From Narthecium ossifragum (taxonomy: Eukaryota > Streptophyta > Magnoliopsida > Dioscoreales > Nartheciaceae), in contig OY986972.1 of NCBI GenBank assembly GCA_963920575.1, positions 11,730,010 through 11,794,009 on the forward strand: DNA of 64,000 nt, read 5' to 3'. Below, one piece after another: positions 45,884-58,218 of this stretch (positions are counted from its first letter, which is position 1; every line of letters starts with the position of its first letter). The notes below the pieces were generated by a model. It was not told the DNA's origin and ran no database searches. It saw nothing but the letters and a program-made list of their open reading frames with translations. The position numbers and the translations under genes were made by a program.

Positions 45884-47275
45884 CCCAACCTCTAGGAAAT
45901 GCCCCGACAAGAGCAACCAACCCGAGCTCTTGTCCCAATCGGTGGCTACACCCAAAGCCACACCCGACTTCAGTCCCAAGCCAACACGGTTGCACGAGGA
46001 CGAGTCCCAAGGGGGAAACACCCAACACCACAAGAAAGCCACAAGCCGCAAGACACTCCAAAAGCTGAAGGCTGAAGCTGAAAGTTGAAATCTGGAAGAA
46101 GACGGCTCTGAAACGGGCTGCTGTTGAAGCTGCTCTCTGCCCAGAAGTGCGTGAACCTCCGGTACGACTGGTTGCTACCTCGTCTCCGGCAAGGCTCTAT
46201 TTGGAATCTGAATTCCTGCGTCGGGCACAGCTACCTGCCCTAGCTGAAGCATCAACCCACTACTCTGCTCCACACCGTGTGTCACGCCTGACTGCTCTAC
46301 AGTAAGCGTCTCGCGCCCCTCGCAACCAGCACCGTCGGCGGAAAGGCTCACGGCGGCTAGCACTCAAGCACCTTGTAGGTTCCCTCTCAGTCTGGCGGCT
46401 CAGGCTACCTCTCACAAGAACTGGCACGACGCTGCAGCTACCACCAATGCCAAAGTCTCTGACATCTGCCAAAGGCTACCCAGCCGTTCCTCAAAACCCG
46501 GAACAACCCCGAAACTCACCACGACAACCGACCAGCCGTCCGGTGTCAACCCTCAAGTCACCCGTCTCAGTATCTGGAGTACAGTCCAGGGCGTCCCCCG
46601 CTGACACTCTAGCAAGCTGAGCCAGGTGATCCGACCAACCCGCGTGCTTTCACGCGGTGAGAGTACTAAGAACAGAGGAAGGTACTCCCAACCACACACA
46701 CTACCCACTGAGGGTAAGTGTCAAAGAACTACCCACTGAGGGTAAGTGTCAAAGAACAGAGCGCGAAACTATTCTCAAACCACAATCAATGATGTCCCTA
46801 GTGACCCTGACAAGCGCCACTACACATCACTTCACGGGAAGGCAAGAAACCGACGGCTTCCCTAGCAAGCGATGCTCCAGGATGTCCAAAACATCCAGGA
46901 TCTGGGACACCTCCTTCAGCTAGTCCTCTGCCACTGAAGGATCTCCAACGCCGTATCTGAACCCTAGCAGGTTCACCTCTCGAGATGTCGAAAGTACAAA
47001 GATGACACACGTCTGGTTCCCTACTCACTCGTCTCCAGCACGGGGGGAGATACATTGTCAGGCGAGGGAACGGACAACGTCGGTGTGCGTGCACACCTCC
47101 CCCTGAGGCGTCACGACACAGCCGAAAACTAAAACATAGCAGCAAACAACCTAACTAATGCAAATCACACACAATCGCAAACAGCCATGCAAGGATGTTC
47201 TAGACCTAGAACTATCCCAATCCACACTCAAAATCTCAACCGCAAGCCTAATCCTATCCCTGGGATCTACAGCTT
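45884..47275 (-). pseudogene. Gag-region remnant of the minus-strand D element
   Basis: Lies downstream (minus strand) of the primer site and 5' LTR, where Gag belongs. Only one short patch resembles D Gag: near 46880-46960 the minus strand encodes GDPSVAED followed, after a Trp-to-stop, by LKEVSQILDV. The remainder (45884-46690) shows no domain I recognise. A 28-bp direct duplication lies at 46701-46756 (unit starting ctacccactgaggg). Confidence 0.5.
46701..46756. repeat. 28-bp direct tandem duplication
   Basis: Two identical adjacent copies of a unit that begins ctacccactg and ends tcaaagaa, in the Gag-region remnant. Confidence 0.85.
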
Positions 47276-47287
47276 GCTTTGATACCA
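47276..47287 (-). other. Primer-binding site of the minus-strand D element
   Basis: The plus strand reads gctttgatacca, complement of TGGTATCAAAGC (tRNA-Met type), 3 bp from the LTR start at 47291. It fixes 47291-51946 as a 5' LTR of a minus-strand element. Confidence 0.88.
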
Positions 47288-47290
47288 AAC

Positions 47291-50200
47291 TGTCACGCCC
47301 CGACCCAAAAAACCCATCCAGATCGAGGCGTGAGCCACCTAAACCTGTTTACATCATCAATTGGCGCACAAGTATATGACTGCTATAAATTTAAACAATT
47401 TAATCATCAAGTTCATAAAAATTTTGACAGAATCCCCTTTATAATTATAGCACAAGGAACCTGTATATTTTACAATTTTACAATCTCAACATCCTCACAT
47501 TCTTCAACATCTATATCAAAGAATATTACAACATTTCTCAAATAGAACTGAATTAATAATCATACAATTTTTGTTCTTGGATACATCAAATTATACATCA
47601 ATTGATTAAGACTGTAAATTAATAATAGAAGAACTCCTTGAAGCTCCAAGTCCTTGATCACCTCGAAATATCGCGCCATCTTCTAGAAGAACACCTGAAA
47701 GAAGGAACTGCATCGACCTGCATCGCCGATGCAGCCCAGGTAGGGTGAGCAACAATGCCCAGTAAGGTTCTACTCTACGTCACACTCAAGGAAGGGGAAA
47801 CCACAATAGTATTGTCCTTCATCCCAAGTCTAAGGTGCCACTGGAAGCATCACACCTCGTCGATCCAGAATGGGCCCCTAAATAGGGTCACCCTCACCTA
47901 AGCGGCGAAACAAGGAGGACGACCAACATTAGCCCGGACACAGGGTCGGTGCATCGCCGCTACACTCATTGCCGGAGCTCTCACCGTACACCACCCCTTG
48001 TACGGGTGGACATCGACATCCACACTTAGGCCCTTGGGACAAACAGACAATACGACCTCTATTCCTCAATATTATAATTCAAATGATTATATCTAGGTTG
48101 CAACCTCGATCAACACCAGATCATCACCACGCAATCTCGTCCTAGTCCTCAACTAACCAAACCCCGAACCTAGGGCTAGATTCCGGCTACCCGAGGACCC
48201 CGGATCGGTGATCGAACTCATCGCCTACCACCTAGCCTGAATGCCTCTAATGCAAGCATCATGCATGCGCCTATTCAAACAGCTAAGCCTAGGTGTCTCT
48301 ACATGCCAAATCACCAAACAATAGTCCAACATGCTGAAGCAGCATGACAACGAGCTATAAGAGTAATTAAACAAACACCATCTAGCAAAACCCATCAAGA
48401 AAAAATATTTGTTCAAACGTCCAACCCATGCATATCAATCAAGAATATTCAAAGTAGAGGTGAATCATTCTTCCCCAGTTTATGGTTGCAAGAAGGAGAA
48501 ACCAACAACTAACAAGAAATCGTCACCGTTTTTTCTTGGATCCCGAAAACCTTAGAAAGTGAAGAATACCATAACCAATAATAGTAATTGACTGATTTAT
48601 CTAAACGGATTGATAAGGAGTATAAAGCGTCTTTCTAAAAGTAGTTATGAGGGAGAAATATGATATATTAAACCACTAGATACATGAGCAGAACTAATGA
48701 GTAACTTGATGTTGTCTAATTGCAAAACATGAGATATAAGACAGACCACACTGTGCTAGCCAAAGAGGGGTGAAATGAAAACCTCGCTAATTCCCAATAA
48801 ACCATGCCACATGAAAGAAGGTTTGAAAACCATTTCCAATGCAAAGAGAAAGGTACAAAGTCAAATTTAGCAGACCCAATAACTTTTGCTAAGTATCTTT
48901 GTTAGAAAGTCTAAGCAGACCCAGTCTACAAGGTAAGACACAACATACTTGGATCAAAATAGCATAAATGCAATGAGAGAGAGAGATTAGAATTTCCAGC
49001 GAGACATTCAATGTGCTCTTCAAGTATCGACTAACCAATAATCACACTTAGAGTCGAGTAGCTTAAGATGTTACAGTAGGACACATTCTCCTACCTAGAG
49101 TCCTCAAGCAATTCATATGTCTAATGAAAACTAATTATCATCAAAGCATAAGTATTCAAAGGCTACTCAATTCGGCATCTAAATATTGGAGCTAATCAAA
49201 ATTCCTACTGGACAGGTAACAGCCAAAGGGTCCCCACTACACTGATCAGGGCATGTCTCACTTGGCACGAACCAGCAGCTAGCATCAATACACCAAGGCA
49301 GGGGAAGGAGGAGGAGAACACCAGCCACAAGGACAAAGCATGGCAGTAGGAAAAATGAGGATGAAACAGAGGAGAAGAATAGAGAGGCAAACCAGGAACA
49401 GGGGAAGCAGGAAAACAGGGAAACCCAACACCTCGAGCAACCCAATCAATTCCACCATTGATCCAGCAACCAACCCAAAACAGAGGCCACGAAACAGAAT
49501 CCTGAGGTCGACAGTTGAACCAAAGGAATGCCAAGCACATGGATAGGAAAACCTTGAAACCCAATGATACGAGTCGATCCGACTCGACCAACTGGATCCG
49601 AACCCAGAAGAGAAACCAAACTGGTTCAGACTCTTTCCTAGTTTGACTTGATCTTACCTAGTTCAAACTAGAGTATTTGATTAGGATTTATTATTATTCT
49701 TTTATTGAGTCCTAGTTGAAATTTGATTGTTAGGAATTAATTAAGAGTCCCTTTGAGTTAGGAAGTTGAGTTGAGTTTGAAAGCCTTATTACTTGCTAAT
49801 TAAGCAAGGGGGTTTTTTAGTTGGATTAGGATTCTGTCAAGGTCTCTATAAAAGGACCTCATTTGTTTGTATTAGGATGCATGAGATGAATGATGAATAG
49901 AATTATTAAGAATAGTTGATAGAATATCATAGGAGTAGAATATCATAGGAGTAGAGGTAATGTAGTTCCACAAAAATCCACCATCGATCCATCTTCTTCC
50001 CCGCTGGTCATCTTCTCCGCAGCCGGCACCGCCTCCACCGGAATTTCTCTCTCCCCGTCACTTTCTCTCTCCACCACATCAGCGACCCCACGCCCAGTCA
50101 CCTGCCACGTCAGCATCTCCTTCCTCCTCTCTTCTCTCTCCCGTGACCCAACCCTAACTACCGCCAGCCATACCTCCGTTCCCTCTCCGGCCACCCCCGT

Positions 50201-51946
50201 CGCCATCCAAGACCTCCAACGCCTTCCCCTATCTCCCACGACTCCGGCCATATCCTTCCCGTCGTCCTTCACCGTCTCCGGTGATATCCACAGCCGTCCA
50301 ACCTCCGAGCTCCACTGCCCTCAACCCCGAACTTGCCCCCCAGACTCCTATACAGACCTTCCCTGACCGTTTCCGACGTCCTAAGCCACCCACAAGCCCC
50401 GCTGTCGTCTCCGACGCCGGTCAACCCAAACCCGCAGCCGTCGACCTCTAGATCCCGCCGATCTAGCCATCCTTAAACCAATCCACTCCGGTGGAACTCT
50501 TCCCCACCTCCAGGCGACCCTTCCTGTCAGTGTCCCGACCACCGCCAACGCTCCTACGCCGGCGATCGACTCCGACGATCCTCAGACGTCGGATATTCCC
50601 AGCCAACCCAACCTTAACCGATTCAGCCAAGCCAGTTAATCCGGAGCCACCCCAACCAACTGACTCAGCCACATCCAGCCAATTGAACCTGGTCAATTCC
50701 CCTCCAATCAGGCTCAGCCAGATCCGATCCAGCTAGCCAAATCAGCCAATTGGACTCAAATCAAGTCCGATCAGGCCAATTCTGATCGATTGGAGCAGTA
50801 GAGACCCGATACTAGAGGATTACGAGTGGACCGCTCGTATCACCCAAAGAAAAATCCACCAAACCACCAACTTAACATCGAGGAAAGGAGAAGAATCTCG
50901 GTAGGTAGCAATAAAGTCGGAAGAGCACAACCAAACCCAACAAAACAGAGGAAAAACCGATCAGGTTAGGAGGGAGGGAAGCTGGGGGAACCCCGGCATC
51001 CAACCGGCCAAAGGACAGGGGAAGGAAAGGATCCGACGAACTCCCGGCCAGGGCTACGCTCGCCGGAAGTCCCGAGAGAAGAGGGAAGAAGCATCGGTTA
51101 CCAGCCACGAAATCAACAGAGAAGCCAAAAACACCCAATAGCATGCATCACAATGGCAGCAGAGAGAGGAAGAACATCAAGGAATCTAAGCTAACATGCT
51201 TCGAATGGAGCTTCCGCTAATCTAGTAGAGTCCTAAACCAGGTTTAGGGAAGTAACCCTACCTCTGGATCACGCGAAAACTCCTCCGATCGTCGACGCCG
51301 TCGCCGTCGGTCCCCTCTAATCACGACCATCATCCCTCTCTGGTCGCCGTTGCCACGCTCCGCCTTCGCAGTCGTTGAGAGAAACCCAGCCACCACCATC
51401 CTCTCTGTCGATCACCGTCTCCTCTGGTCGCGATAGCCACCGTCTCTGGCTCTCCCCCGACGTGGATCGCGGGTCTCTCCTCCAGTCGTGGTGTCGTTGT
51501 CATCGGTTCCGCAGGTCACAGCCGTCGTGGTCTTCGTAACCAAGACCTCCAGACTTGTCGTCGACGCCGCCCTCTCTCTCTTGTCGCGATCCGGGTGCCC
51601 TAACAAGAGATGGGTTAAGTGGAGGCTTAAGTACTAATAGCTTAAGATTAGATCCTAGACGTCCGATCGGCCAGATCTGATCCCAGCCGCTCAGATCTCA
51701 ATTCTTACGATCGAACCCAGATCCTCCGATCTATTGTGCTCCTAATAGTCTAGTCAAGAACATACATCATTAAAAGGCCGTGTGTGCACTACGCGTGTGT
51801 GAAACCGACCACCAGTGCGCAAATTTACCAAATTGCCCCTGGGGTCCAAAAGCAGCGATACGATCAACTGATCGCTAGACAAGGCCAACCGAGCCAAACC
51901 ACAAAACCATACCCTCGACCTACTGCGGTCGGACCGGGTCCTCACA
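47291..51946 (-). repeat. 5' LTR of the minus-strand D element (split)
   Basis: Plus-strand ends are TGTCACGCCCCG and GGGTCCTCACA, the inverted D termini. Without the nested T solo LTR it is about 3.37 kb, longer than the 1.97-kb solo LTR; the middle (48300-49560, 50850-51780) is poorly conserved. The right flank is not a target duplication partner of the left, as expected for a 5' LTR bordered by internal sequence. No gene was seen in it. Confidence 0.8.
49565..50842 (+). repeat. Solo T LTR
   Basis: 1278 bp from TGATACGAGTCG to CTCGTATCA, duplication CCCAA (49560-49564 and 50843-50847), in the D LTR. Confidence 0.92.
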
Positions 51947-54502
51947 AGTCAACTGGCCTACGATCCTCCAAACCAAAACCGAGAGATCCAACAGGTATAG
52001 CAATCCCAAAGAATCCTAGCAAACTCATACTTCTTGAACAACCCATGGTCGCAGGGACTAGTGCACAGAATCTGGCAATGATCACTGGCTTGGCATCGAT
52101 ACATCCCAGCCAGTAAATGAACGATGCATCTCGGTACACCATGACAAGGAAGAGAAGGAGAAGAGAACAGAGAACCCAATCCGAAATAAGGGAAACCCAA
52201 ACACCTCTGGTAATCTAATCCATCACACACCTCGAGTAAATCTGATACGAGTCGATCCGACTCGACCAACTGGACCCGAACCCAGAAGAGGAACCAAACT
52301 GGTTCAGCCTCTTTCCTAGTTTGACTTGGACTTCCCTAGTTCAAACTAGAGTATTTGATTAGGATTTATCATTATTCTTTTATATTTAATTGAGTCCTAG
52401 TTAATATTTGATTGTTAGGAATTAATTAAGAGTCCATTTGAGTTAGGAAGTTGAGTTGAGTCTGAAAGCCTTATTACCTGCTAATTGAGCAAGGGGGTTT
52501 TCTAGTTGGATTAGGACTTTGTCAAGATCTCTATAAAAAGACCTTATTAGTTTGTATTAGGGCATGATGATGAATGATGAAGAGAATTATTAGGAGTTAA
52601 GAATAGTTGATAGAATATCATAGGAGTAGAGGTAATGTAGATTCCACCAGATATCCATCATCGATCCACCTTCTTCCCCGTCGGTCATCTTCTCCGCAGC
52701 TGGCATCGCCTTCACCTTCATCTTCCTTCTCCACGCCACTTTCTCTCTTCGCCACGTCAGCTTCATCTCCCTCCTCTCTTCCTCGTGCTGGAACCCTAGC
52801 TTCACCGCCGTCCACTTCCGTCCAGCCTCTCCACCCTGCCTCGTCGCCATCCAAGACGACCATCCACTTCCCCAAGCCCTCACGACTCCAGCCAGAACCT
52901 TCACTTCTTCTATCGTCGTCTCCGGCGTCTTCCCCCGGCAACCCGACCTTCGTCCTCACCGCTATCAACCACGTCCGATCCCTATCCCACCTCCAAACCA
53001 TCCTAAAACCCTTCCGCGGCCTCCGTAGACCAGATCGCGACCATCTTCCCGACGTCCAAAGCCTCCTGCCGAGCTCTCCGTCGCCACCGACGCCGGTGAA
53101 CCCAAACCCGTGCCGTTGACCTCCAGATCCCGGCGATCCAGCAACCTACCGGAAAATCCACTCTGGTGGATCTCTTCCCCAACATTCTACGACCTCCCCT
53201 GCCAAGATCCCGACCGCCGCCGCCGCCCCTACACCGGCGATCCACTCCGGCGACTCCTCAGCCATCGGATCATCCCAGCGAACCTTTACCAAATTGGCTC
53301 AGCCACTTCACCCAATCCTAGCCGGTTCAGCCAAGCCACTTAGCCCAATCCGAGCCAGATTCAATTCCTTGAGCCAATCAACCAATCAAACTTGACCTAG
53401 CTAAGTCCTATCCAGTCAGGCTCAGCCAGATCTGAACCAGCTCAAGCCAGATCCGATCAAGCTACCCTGATTCAGCCAATTGGACTCAAATCAAGTCCGA
53501 TTAGGCCAATTCTGATCGATTGGAGCGGTAGAGACCCGATACGAGAGGATTACGAGTATACCGCTCGTATCAAAATCCCTGGCACCAATATGAGGAGGAA
53601 ATAGGGGACGAAAAACTGAGGAGAAACAAAGGAAGAGAGGGGTAGTCCACCGAGAACAGGGGAAGGAAGAGGATCTCAAATGCCCGGTAGATCAAGAGCA
53701 AGGAACAGAGGAAGAACATCAACCTTTATCGACCATCGTCGCCACGAGGAACCCACAAACAATCAAGAACCCAGAGAAAACAGAGCAAACGTAGGAAACC
53801 CAAAGCAATGAGCCACGGAAATCATAGCAGAGCAACAAATTCCAAAGCAAGCATGTATCAATCCAAGCCCTAGATGCCTAACCAAGGGTTAGGGTAGGAA
53901 TCCCTGCCTCTTGGCGTTGAGGTCGCGTCCTTCCCCTTCTTCTACGGCTGCGGCAATCATCGCCGCCAAGGTCTCCGTCGTCGCTGCCAACGTCTCCGTC
54001 GTCGCCGCCAATGTCTCCGTCGTCACAGCCAATGTAGTCAAGTTCCCCGCCGTCGGAGAGAAGAGCCCCACAGCCGCGTCTCTCACCTCCGGTCGCGATC
54101 TCTCCCTCTCCTCAGCCGTCCCGTCGTGACCCAAGCAGCTCTCGCGGAAGGGGGGATGAATAGTAGGGCTAGGTTTTAATCAAACGGGTTACTTAAGTCC
54201 ATGGTTGTTCGATCATCATCAATTTGATCACAGCCGTTCAGATCTCCATCTACTCAATCAAACTCCAATCTTCGGATCCAGAGCACTCCTATGGGTCTTC
54301 TCAAGCACATACATCATTATAAGGTTGTGTGTGCGCTACGCGCGTGTGAAACCACCCGACAGGACACAATTTGACCAAATTGCCCCTGGGGTCACAAAGA
54401 GACAGTGCAATCAGCCGATCGCGCTCGACGCGGAAACAAGCCAAGAAGGGATCGGCCCTCGACCGACGCGGTCGAGCCGGGTTGGAGGATCGGGTTCTCA
54501 CA
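51947..54502 (-). repeat. Second, partial D LTR at the right end (split)
   Basis: Ends with the D terminus GGTTCTCACA at 54502 beside the AGTTC duplication. 53578-54300 resembles 50850-51780 of the neighbouring LTR, while 51947-52242 resembles its middle only weakly. The LTR start with TGTCACG is absent. How this piece relates to the full LTR at 47291-51946 is unresolved. Confidence 0.6.
52243..53572 (+). repeat. Solo T LTR
   Basis: 1330 bp from TGATACGAGTCG to CTCGTATCA, duplication AAATC (52238-52242 and 53573-53577), within D LTR sequence. Confidence 0.92.
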
Positions 54503-55162
54503 AGTTCGCATACAACAACATCTATTAGTCCAGTCTTGGAGTAGCACCTTTCGAGGTGTTGCACGGTAGGCCGTGTCGTTCTCCAGTGTGTTGGACAGAG
54601 GTTGGAGAGGCACCACTCACCGGTCCAGACATCGTCAGACGGTCGTCAGAGAGACTAGTGCAGATTAGGCAGAGACTTTTGACGGCTCAGAGCCGGCAGA
54701 AGAGTTATGCAGATCAGAGGCGAGGACCGTTAGAGTTTGTAGTCAGCGACAGAGTGTTTCTGCGAGCATCGCTATACAGAGGGTCCATTAGGTTTGGTAG
54801 GGGTGGTAAGTTGGCGCCGAGGTTTGTCGGGCCGTTCGAGATCCTAGAGAGGATTGGCGAGGTAGCTTACCGCCTGGATCTTCCTCAACACATGTCACTG
54901 TGCATCCGACTTTCCATGTGTCGATGCAGAGGAAGTATCACCCGGACCTGTCTCATGTTATCAGGGTGGATGACATTGAGCTTGTGGCAGGTGCGACGTT
55001 CGTCGAGCAGCCTGTTCGAGTACTTGACCGGAGGGATCAGGTCTTGCGAGGCAAGACAATTCCCTTGGTCAAGGTACTGTGGAGGCACAGAGGCACCGAG
55101 GGGATGACCTGGGAGCGCGAGGCTCGCATGCAGCAGGAGTTTCCGCACTTGTTTCCTTGTTG
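54503..55162 (+). pseudogene. Integrase C-terminal region with chromodomain-like tail (D family)
   Basis: Continues the integrase frame from 38367 across the AGTTC duplication (YNNIY, then after a Gln-to-stop TAG near 54525 SSLGVAPFEVLHGRP). The GPFEILERIGEVAYRLDLP segment is the integrase C-terminal barrel. A frameshift near 54895 leads into HPTFHVSM and then VKVLWRHRGTEGMTWERE, which resembles the degenerate chromodomain of Tekay chromoviruses, known in the family to steer insertion to heterochromatin. The protein ends at 55162, about 100 bp before the LTR. Confidence 0.82.
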
Positions 55163-55489
55163 AGGTAGCTTTTGTCCTGTCTTCTAGTGTAGTTGTTTTA
55201 TGTTTCCGAACCCTACCTTATCGAATCTCGGGATGAGATTTACTTTAAGGGTATTAGGATGTGAGGACATGCCCCTCTACTCTTGGATCGACCGCTTGGG
55301 TCGGGCTCGTGGCTCGTTGTGGACCGCAATGGCAATTTCATAAATTGCGTCTCATAGGTTTGTTTCACACCCGTGTGTGCACACACTGACCGTGTTTGTG
55401 TAAATATTTGATTAGAACGGTTAGGTGGACTTGGGATCAAAAGATCCGGGCTTGGGCTAGCGTTCTAGCCCAAGTCTAGCTTTCTGCAC

Positions 55490-56290
55490 CCAGATGATCG
55501 ATCATCCCTTGCTAGGAGGATCAATCATTTGGTGAATGATCGATCATCCCTTTCTGGAAGGATCGATCATTTGACGTCAGGGAGTTGCGATCATCATGAA
55601 GGATTGATCATTCCTCCTTGAATGATCGATAATTCATAGTCAGTTCGTTTGTCTATATAACGGATGCGACTTTCTTCTTTCAATCCTTTTGAAATCCGCC
55701 GTCCCTGAGCTCAGAGCTGGCTGGATTTGGAAGAGATTGAAGGCGATCGTTGGCTTGGCAGCTGGGATTGAAGCTGCGCTAGTCTACGTAGGGATTACTA
55801 CATACTTGCTTTTCCGGTTTTGTGAGATTTGAGTTGTTTTGTGGTTTGTTTTGCTTAGATCTTGCTGCATGTTTGATGGTTTTTAACATGCTTACCGGTT
55901 TTGGACTTGTGGTCCTTCGTAATACCAAATCCCAAGGTTTTGCGGGATTTGGTGTAGTTTTCTGACGGTATTTCTCGCCGTCCGGTCGCTGGAGAACCCA
56001 TCAGGATCGATCATTCTCGAGGAATGATCCATCCCCCTGGGTTGGTCATACCTAGCCCGAGAAGGATCGATCATCTGGTTAGAGATGATCGATCATGTTC
56101 CTTGGTTGGCATGGGCGAGTCCTTGGTCACAAAGGTGATCGATCTTCCTGGAGGGAAGATCGATCCTTTGGCTTGGTGATCGATCTTCCTGGAGGGAGGA
56201 TCGATCCTTTGTAGCTTGACAGGGGCTGAATCTTCCCATTTACGAGGGTGATCGATCCTTCCTCTGGAGAGGATCGATCCCTCGTGTGGC
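55490..56290. repeat. GATCGATC arrays in the D 3' LTR
   Basis: Two clusters (55490-55640 and 55995-56290) of units such as gatcgatcatccctt and ggatcgatcctttgg in both orientations, so that adjacent units can pair as hairpins. The two clusters flank ordinary LTR sequence and differ from the units in the solo D LTR at 11505-11690. Confidence 0.72.
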
Positions 56291-56854
56291 AGGGAAGAGT
56301 TTTCAATGGTTTTTGCCCGCGGGGCTTCATTATGCAGTTTTCTTACCACCTTATAAACTGTTACATATTCTTAAGCATGTTAGCCCTATAATGAAGGGTA
56401 ATGGTGAACTAGGAGAGTGATGACTCCAGAGATGTTTAGAATTAGTGGACGGGTAGCTCTACAGCTTTCCTTAGCCTTGTATGTCGGCGTGCGTCGAGGG
56501 CTTATATGTGTGGTTTGTTAGCTGTTGTTTGCAGGGCTGCTTCCCGATGCAGGTTGCTGGTGAACGGGCTGGCAGTTGGCGGTGGTACCATTGTAGCAGT
56601 TCTTGACCTTAAATACCTGTTCACCACCCCGGGCCGGTAGTGTGCCGAGCCCAGACCTTACTTTGTTATCATCACATATGCTGCATGCTTATCTGTCTTC
56701 TATGCGTATGTTCATTACATGCATTCTGGTTGCGCATTAGTTGCATAAGGTTAGGGCGTGGGCGATCTGTGGGTCATCGTCCCAAGACTTGGTAGCTCGG
56801 ATTTAGCCCTAGGACCGGGGGCGGGTAGCTTGGACCAGGTTTGAATGGTGGTGT

Positions 56855-58154
56855 TGATACGAGTCGATCCGACTCGACCAATTGGACCCGAACTCAGAAG
56901 AGGAACCAAACTGGTTCAGCCTCTTTCCTAGTTTGACTTGGTCTTCCCTAGTTCAAACTAGAGTATTTGATTAGGATTTATTATTATTCTTTTATTGAGT
57001 CCTAGTTGATATTTGATTGTTAGGAATTAATTAAGAGTTCATTTGAGTTAGGAAGTTGAGTTGAGTTTGAAACCTTATTACTTGCTAATTAAGCAAGGGG
57101 GTTTTCTAGTTGGATTAGGACTCTGTCAAGGTCTCTATAAAAGGACCTTAGTAGTTTGTATTAGGTTATGCATGAGATGAATGATGATCAATAGTTGATA
57201 GAATATATTAGGAGTAGAATATCATAGGAGTAGAAGTAATGTAAATTCCACCATAGATCCACCTTCTTCCCCGTCAGTCATCTTCTCCGCAACCGGCACC
57301 GCCTCCACCAGGGTTTCTCTCTCCACGCCAGTTTCTCTCTCCTCCACGTCAGCACTCTCTCCCCATCACCTGCCACCTCAGCATCATCTTCTCCACTTCT
57401 CTCCCGTGACCCAACCCTAGCTACCGCCGGCCATACCTCCGTCCAGCCTCTCCGGCCACCCCCGTTCCCGTCCAAGACCTCCATCAACCTCCCCTTGGCA
57501 CCATGACCCCGTCCAGCCGCTCCTCCGTCGGCCTTCACCATCTCCGACGCCTTCCCCGGCCAACCCGACCTTCGTCCTCCCCCGCCATCAACCGCGTCCG
57601 TCCCAGATATCACCCCTAAACCATCCTAAAACCTTCCTCGTCTCCCCACGACCCTTTCCCTACCATCTTTCCGACGTCCCAAGCCTTCTGTCGAGCTCCC
57701 CGTCGTCCCCGACGTCGGCCGACCCAACCTTCACCGCCGTCTCCCCTAGATCCGGCCGATCCGCCACCCATCTCCCAGATCCGAGCCATTGGATCGCTTC
57801 CCCACCGTCCAACGACCTTTCCTAACAACATCCCGACCGCCGCCGCCGCCCCTACGCCGACGATCCACTCCGGCGACTCTCAGCCCTCGGATCCAGGCTG
57901 GTTCAGCCCAACCAACTGACTCAGCCACATCCAGCCAATTGAACCTAGTCAACCTGATCCAGATCAATTCAGACTTGACCCAGTCAAGTCCCATCCAATC
58001 AGGCTCAGCCAAATCCGATCCAGCTCAAGCCAGATCCGATCCAGCTAGCCAAATCAGCCAATTGGACTCAAATCAAGTCCGATCAGGGCGATTTTGATCG
58101 ATTGGAGCAGTAGAGACCCGATACGAGAGGATTACGAGTAGACCACTCGTATCT
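56855..58154 (+). repeat. 5' LTR of the complete T element
   Basis: 1300 bp starting TGATACGAGTCG and ending CTCGTATCT (final CA decayed to CT). It includes a TATA box (57136-57142), a GC-rich stretch and, at the right end, the pair GATACGAG/CTCGTATC able to form a hairpin. Confidence 0.93.
57136..57142 (+). promoter_or_regulatory. TATA box in T 5' LTR
   Basis: tataaaa in the context gtctctataaaaggacc, conserved at the same place in all complete T LTRs and in the T2 LTRs. Likely promoter of element transcription; the start site is not determined. Confidence 0.75.
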
Positions 58155-58157
58155 ACT

Positions 58158-58169
58158 TGGTATCAGAGC
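58158..58169 (+). other. Primer-binding site of the complete T element
   Basis: TGGTATCAGAGC, complement of the 3' end of initiator tRNA-Met, 3 bp after the LTR. Confidence 0.93.
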
Positions 58170-58218
58170 TCCGTTCCACCGACTGTGCGGTTCAGACCCT
58201 ACTGGAAACTTCGCCACC

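Larger units (their letters stand above)
38368..54502 (-). mobile_element. Minus-strand D-family element, decayed and nested
   Basis: The left end is TGTCACGCCCCG and the right end GGTTCTCACA, i.e. inverted D LTR termini, with exact duplication AGTTC (38363-38367 and 54503-54507), and the integrase frame of the host reads through. Contents are a truncated 3' LTR (38368-42209, with a T2-type insertion), T LTR pieces (42210-45883), a Gag-region remnant (45884-47275), a primer site and 5' LTR (47276-51946), and a further D LTR piece (51947-54502). Confidence 0.8.

Noticed and set aside
46798..47145. 115-codon minus-strand frame as a host gene
   Set aside because: It lies between a D primer-binding site and a Gag remnant and partly overlaps the Gag-like patch in another frame; most likely element leader sequence.
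52607..53119. 170-codon Pro/Ser-rich frame downstream of the T LTR TATA box (also at 44414, 7616 on the minus strand and 60493)
   Set aside because: It has no ATG at the conserved start (TTG), stops directly upstream, and its length varies strongly between copies. Best explained by stop-poor GC-rich LTR sequence, though a leader frame cannot be fully excluded.
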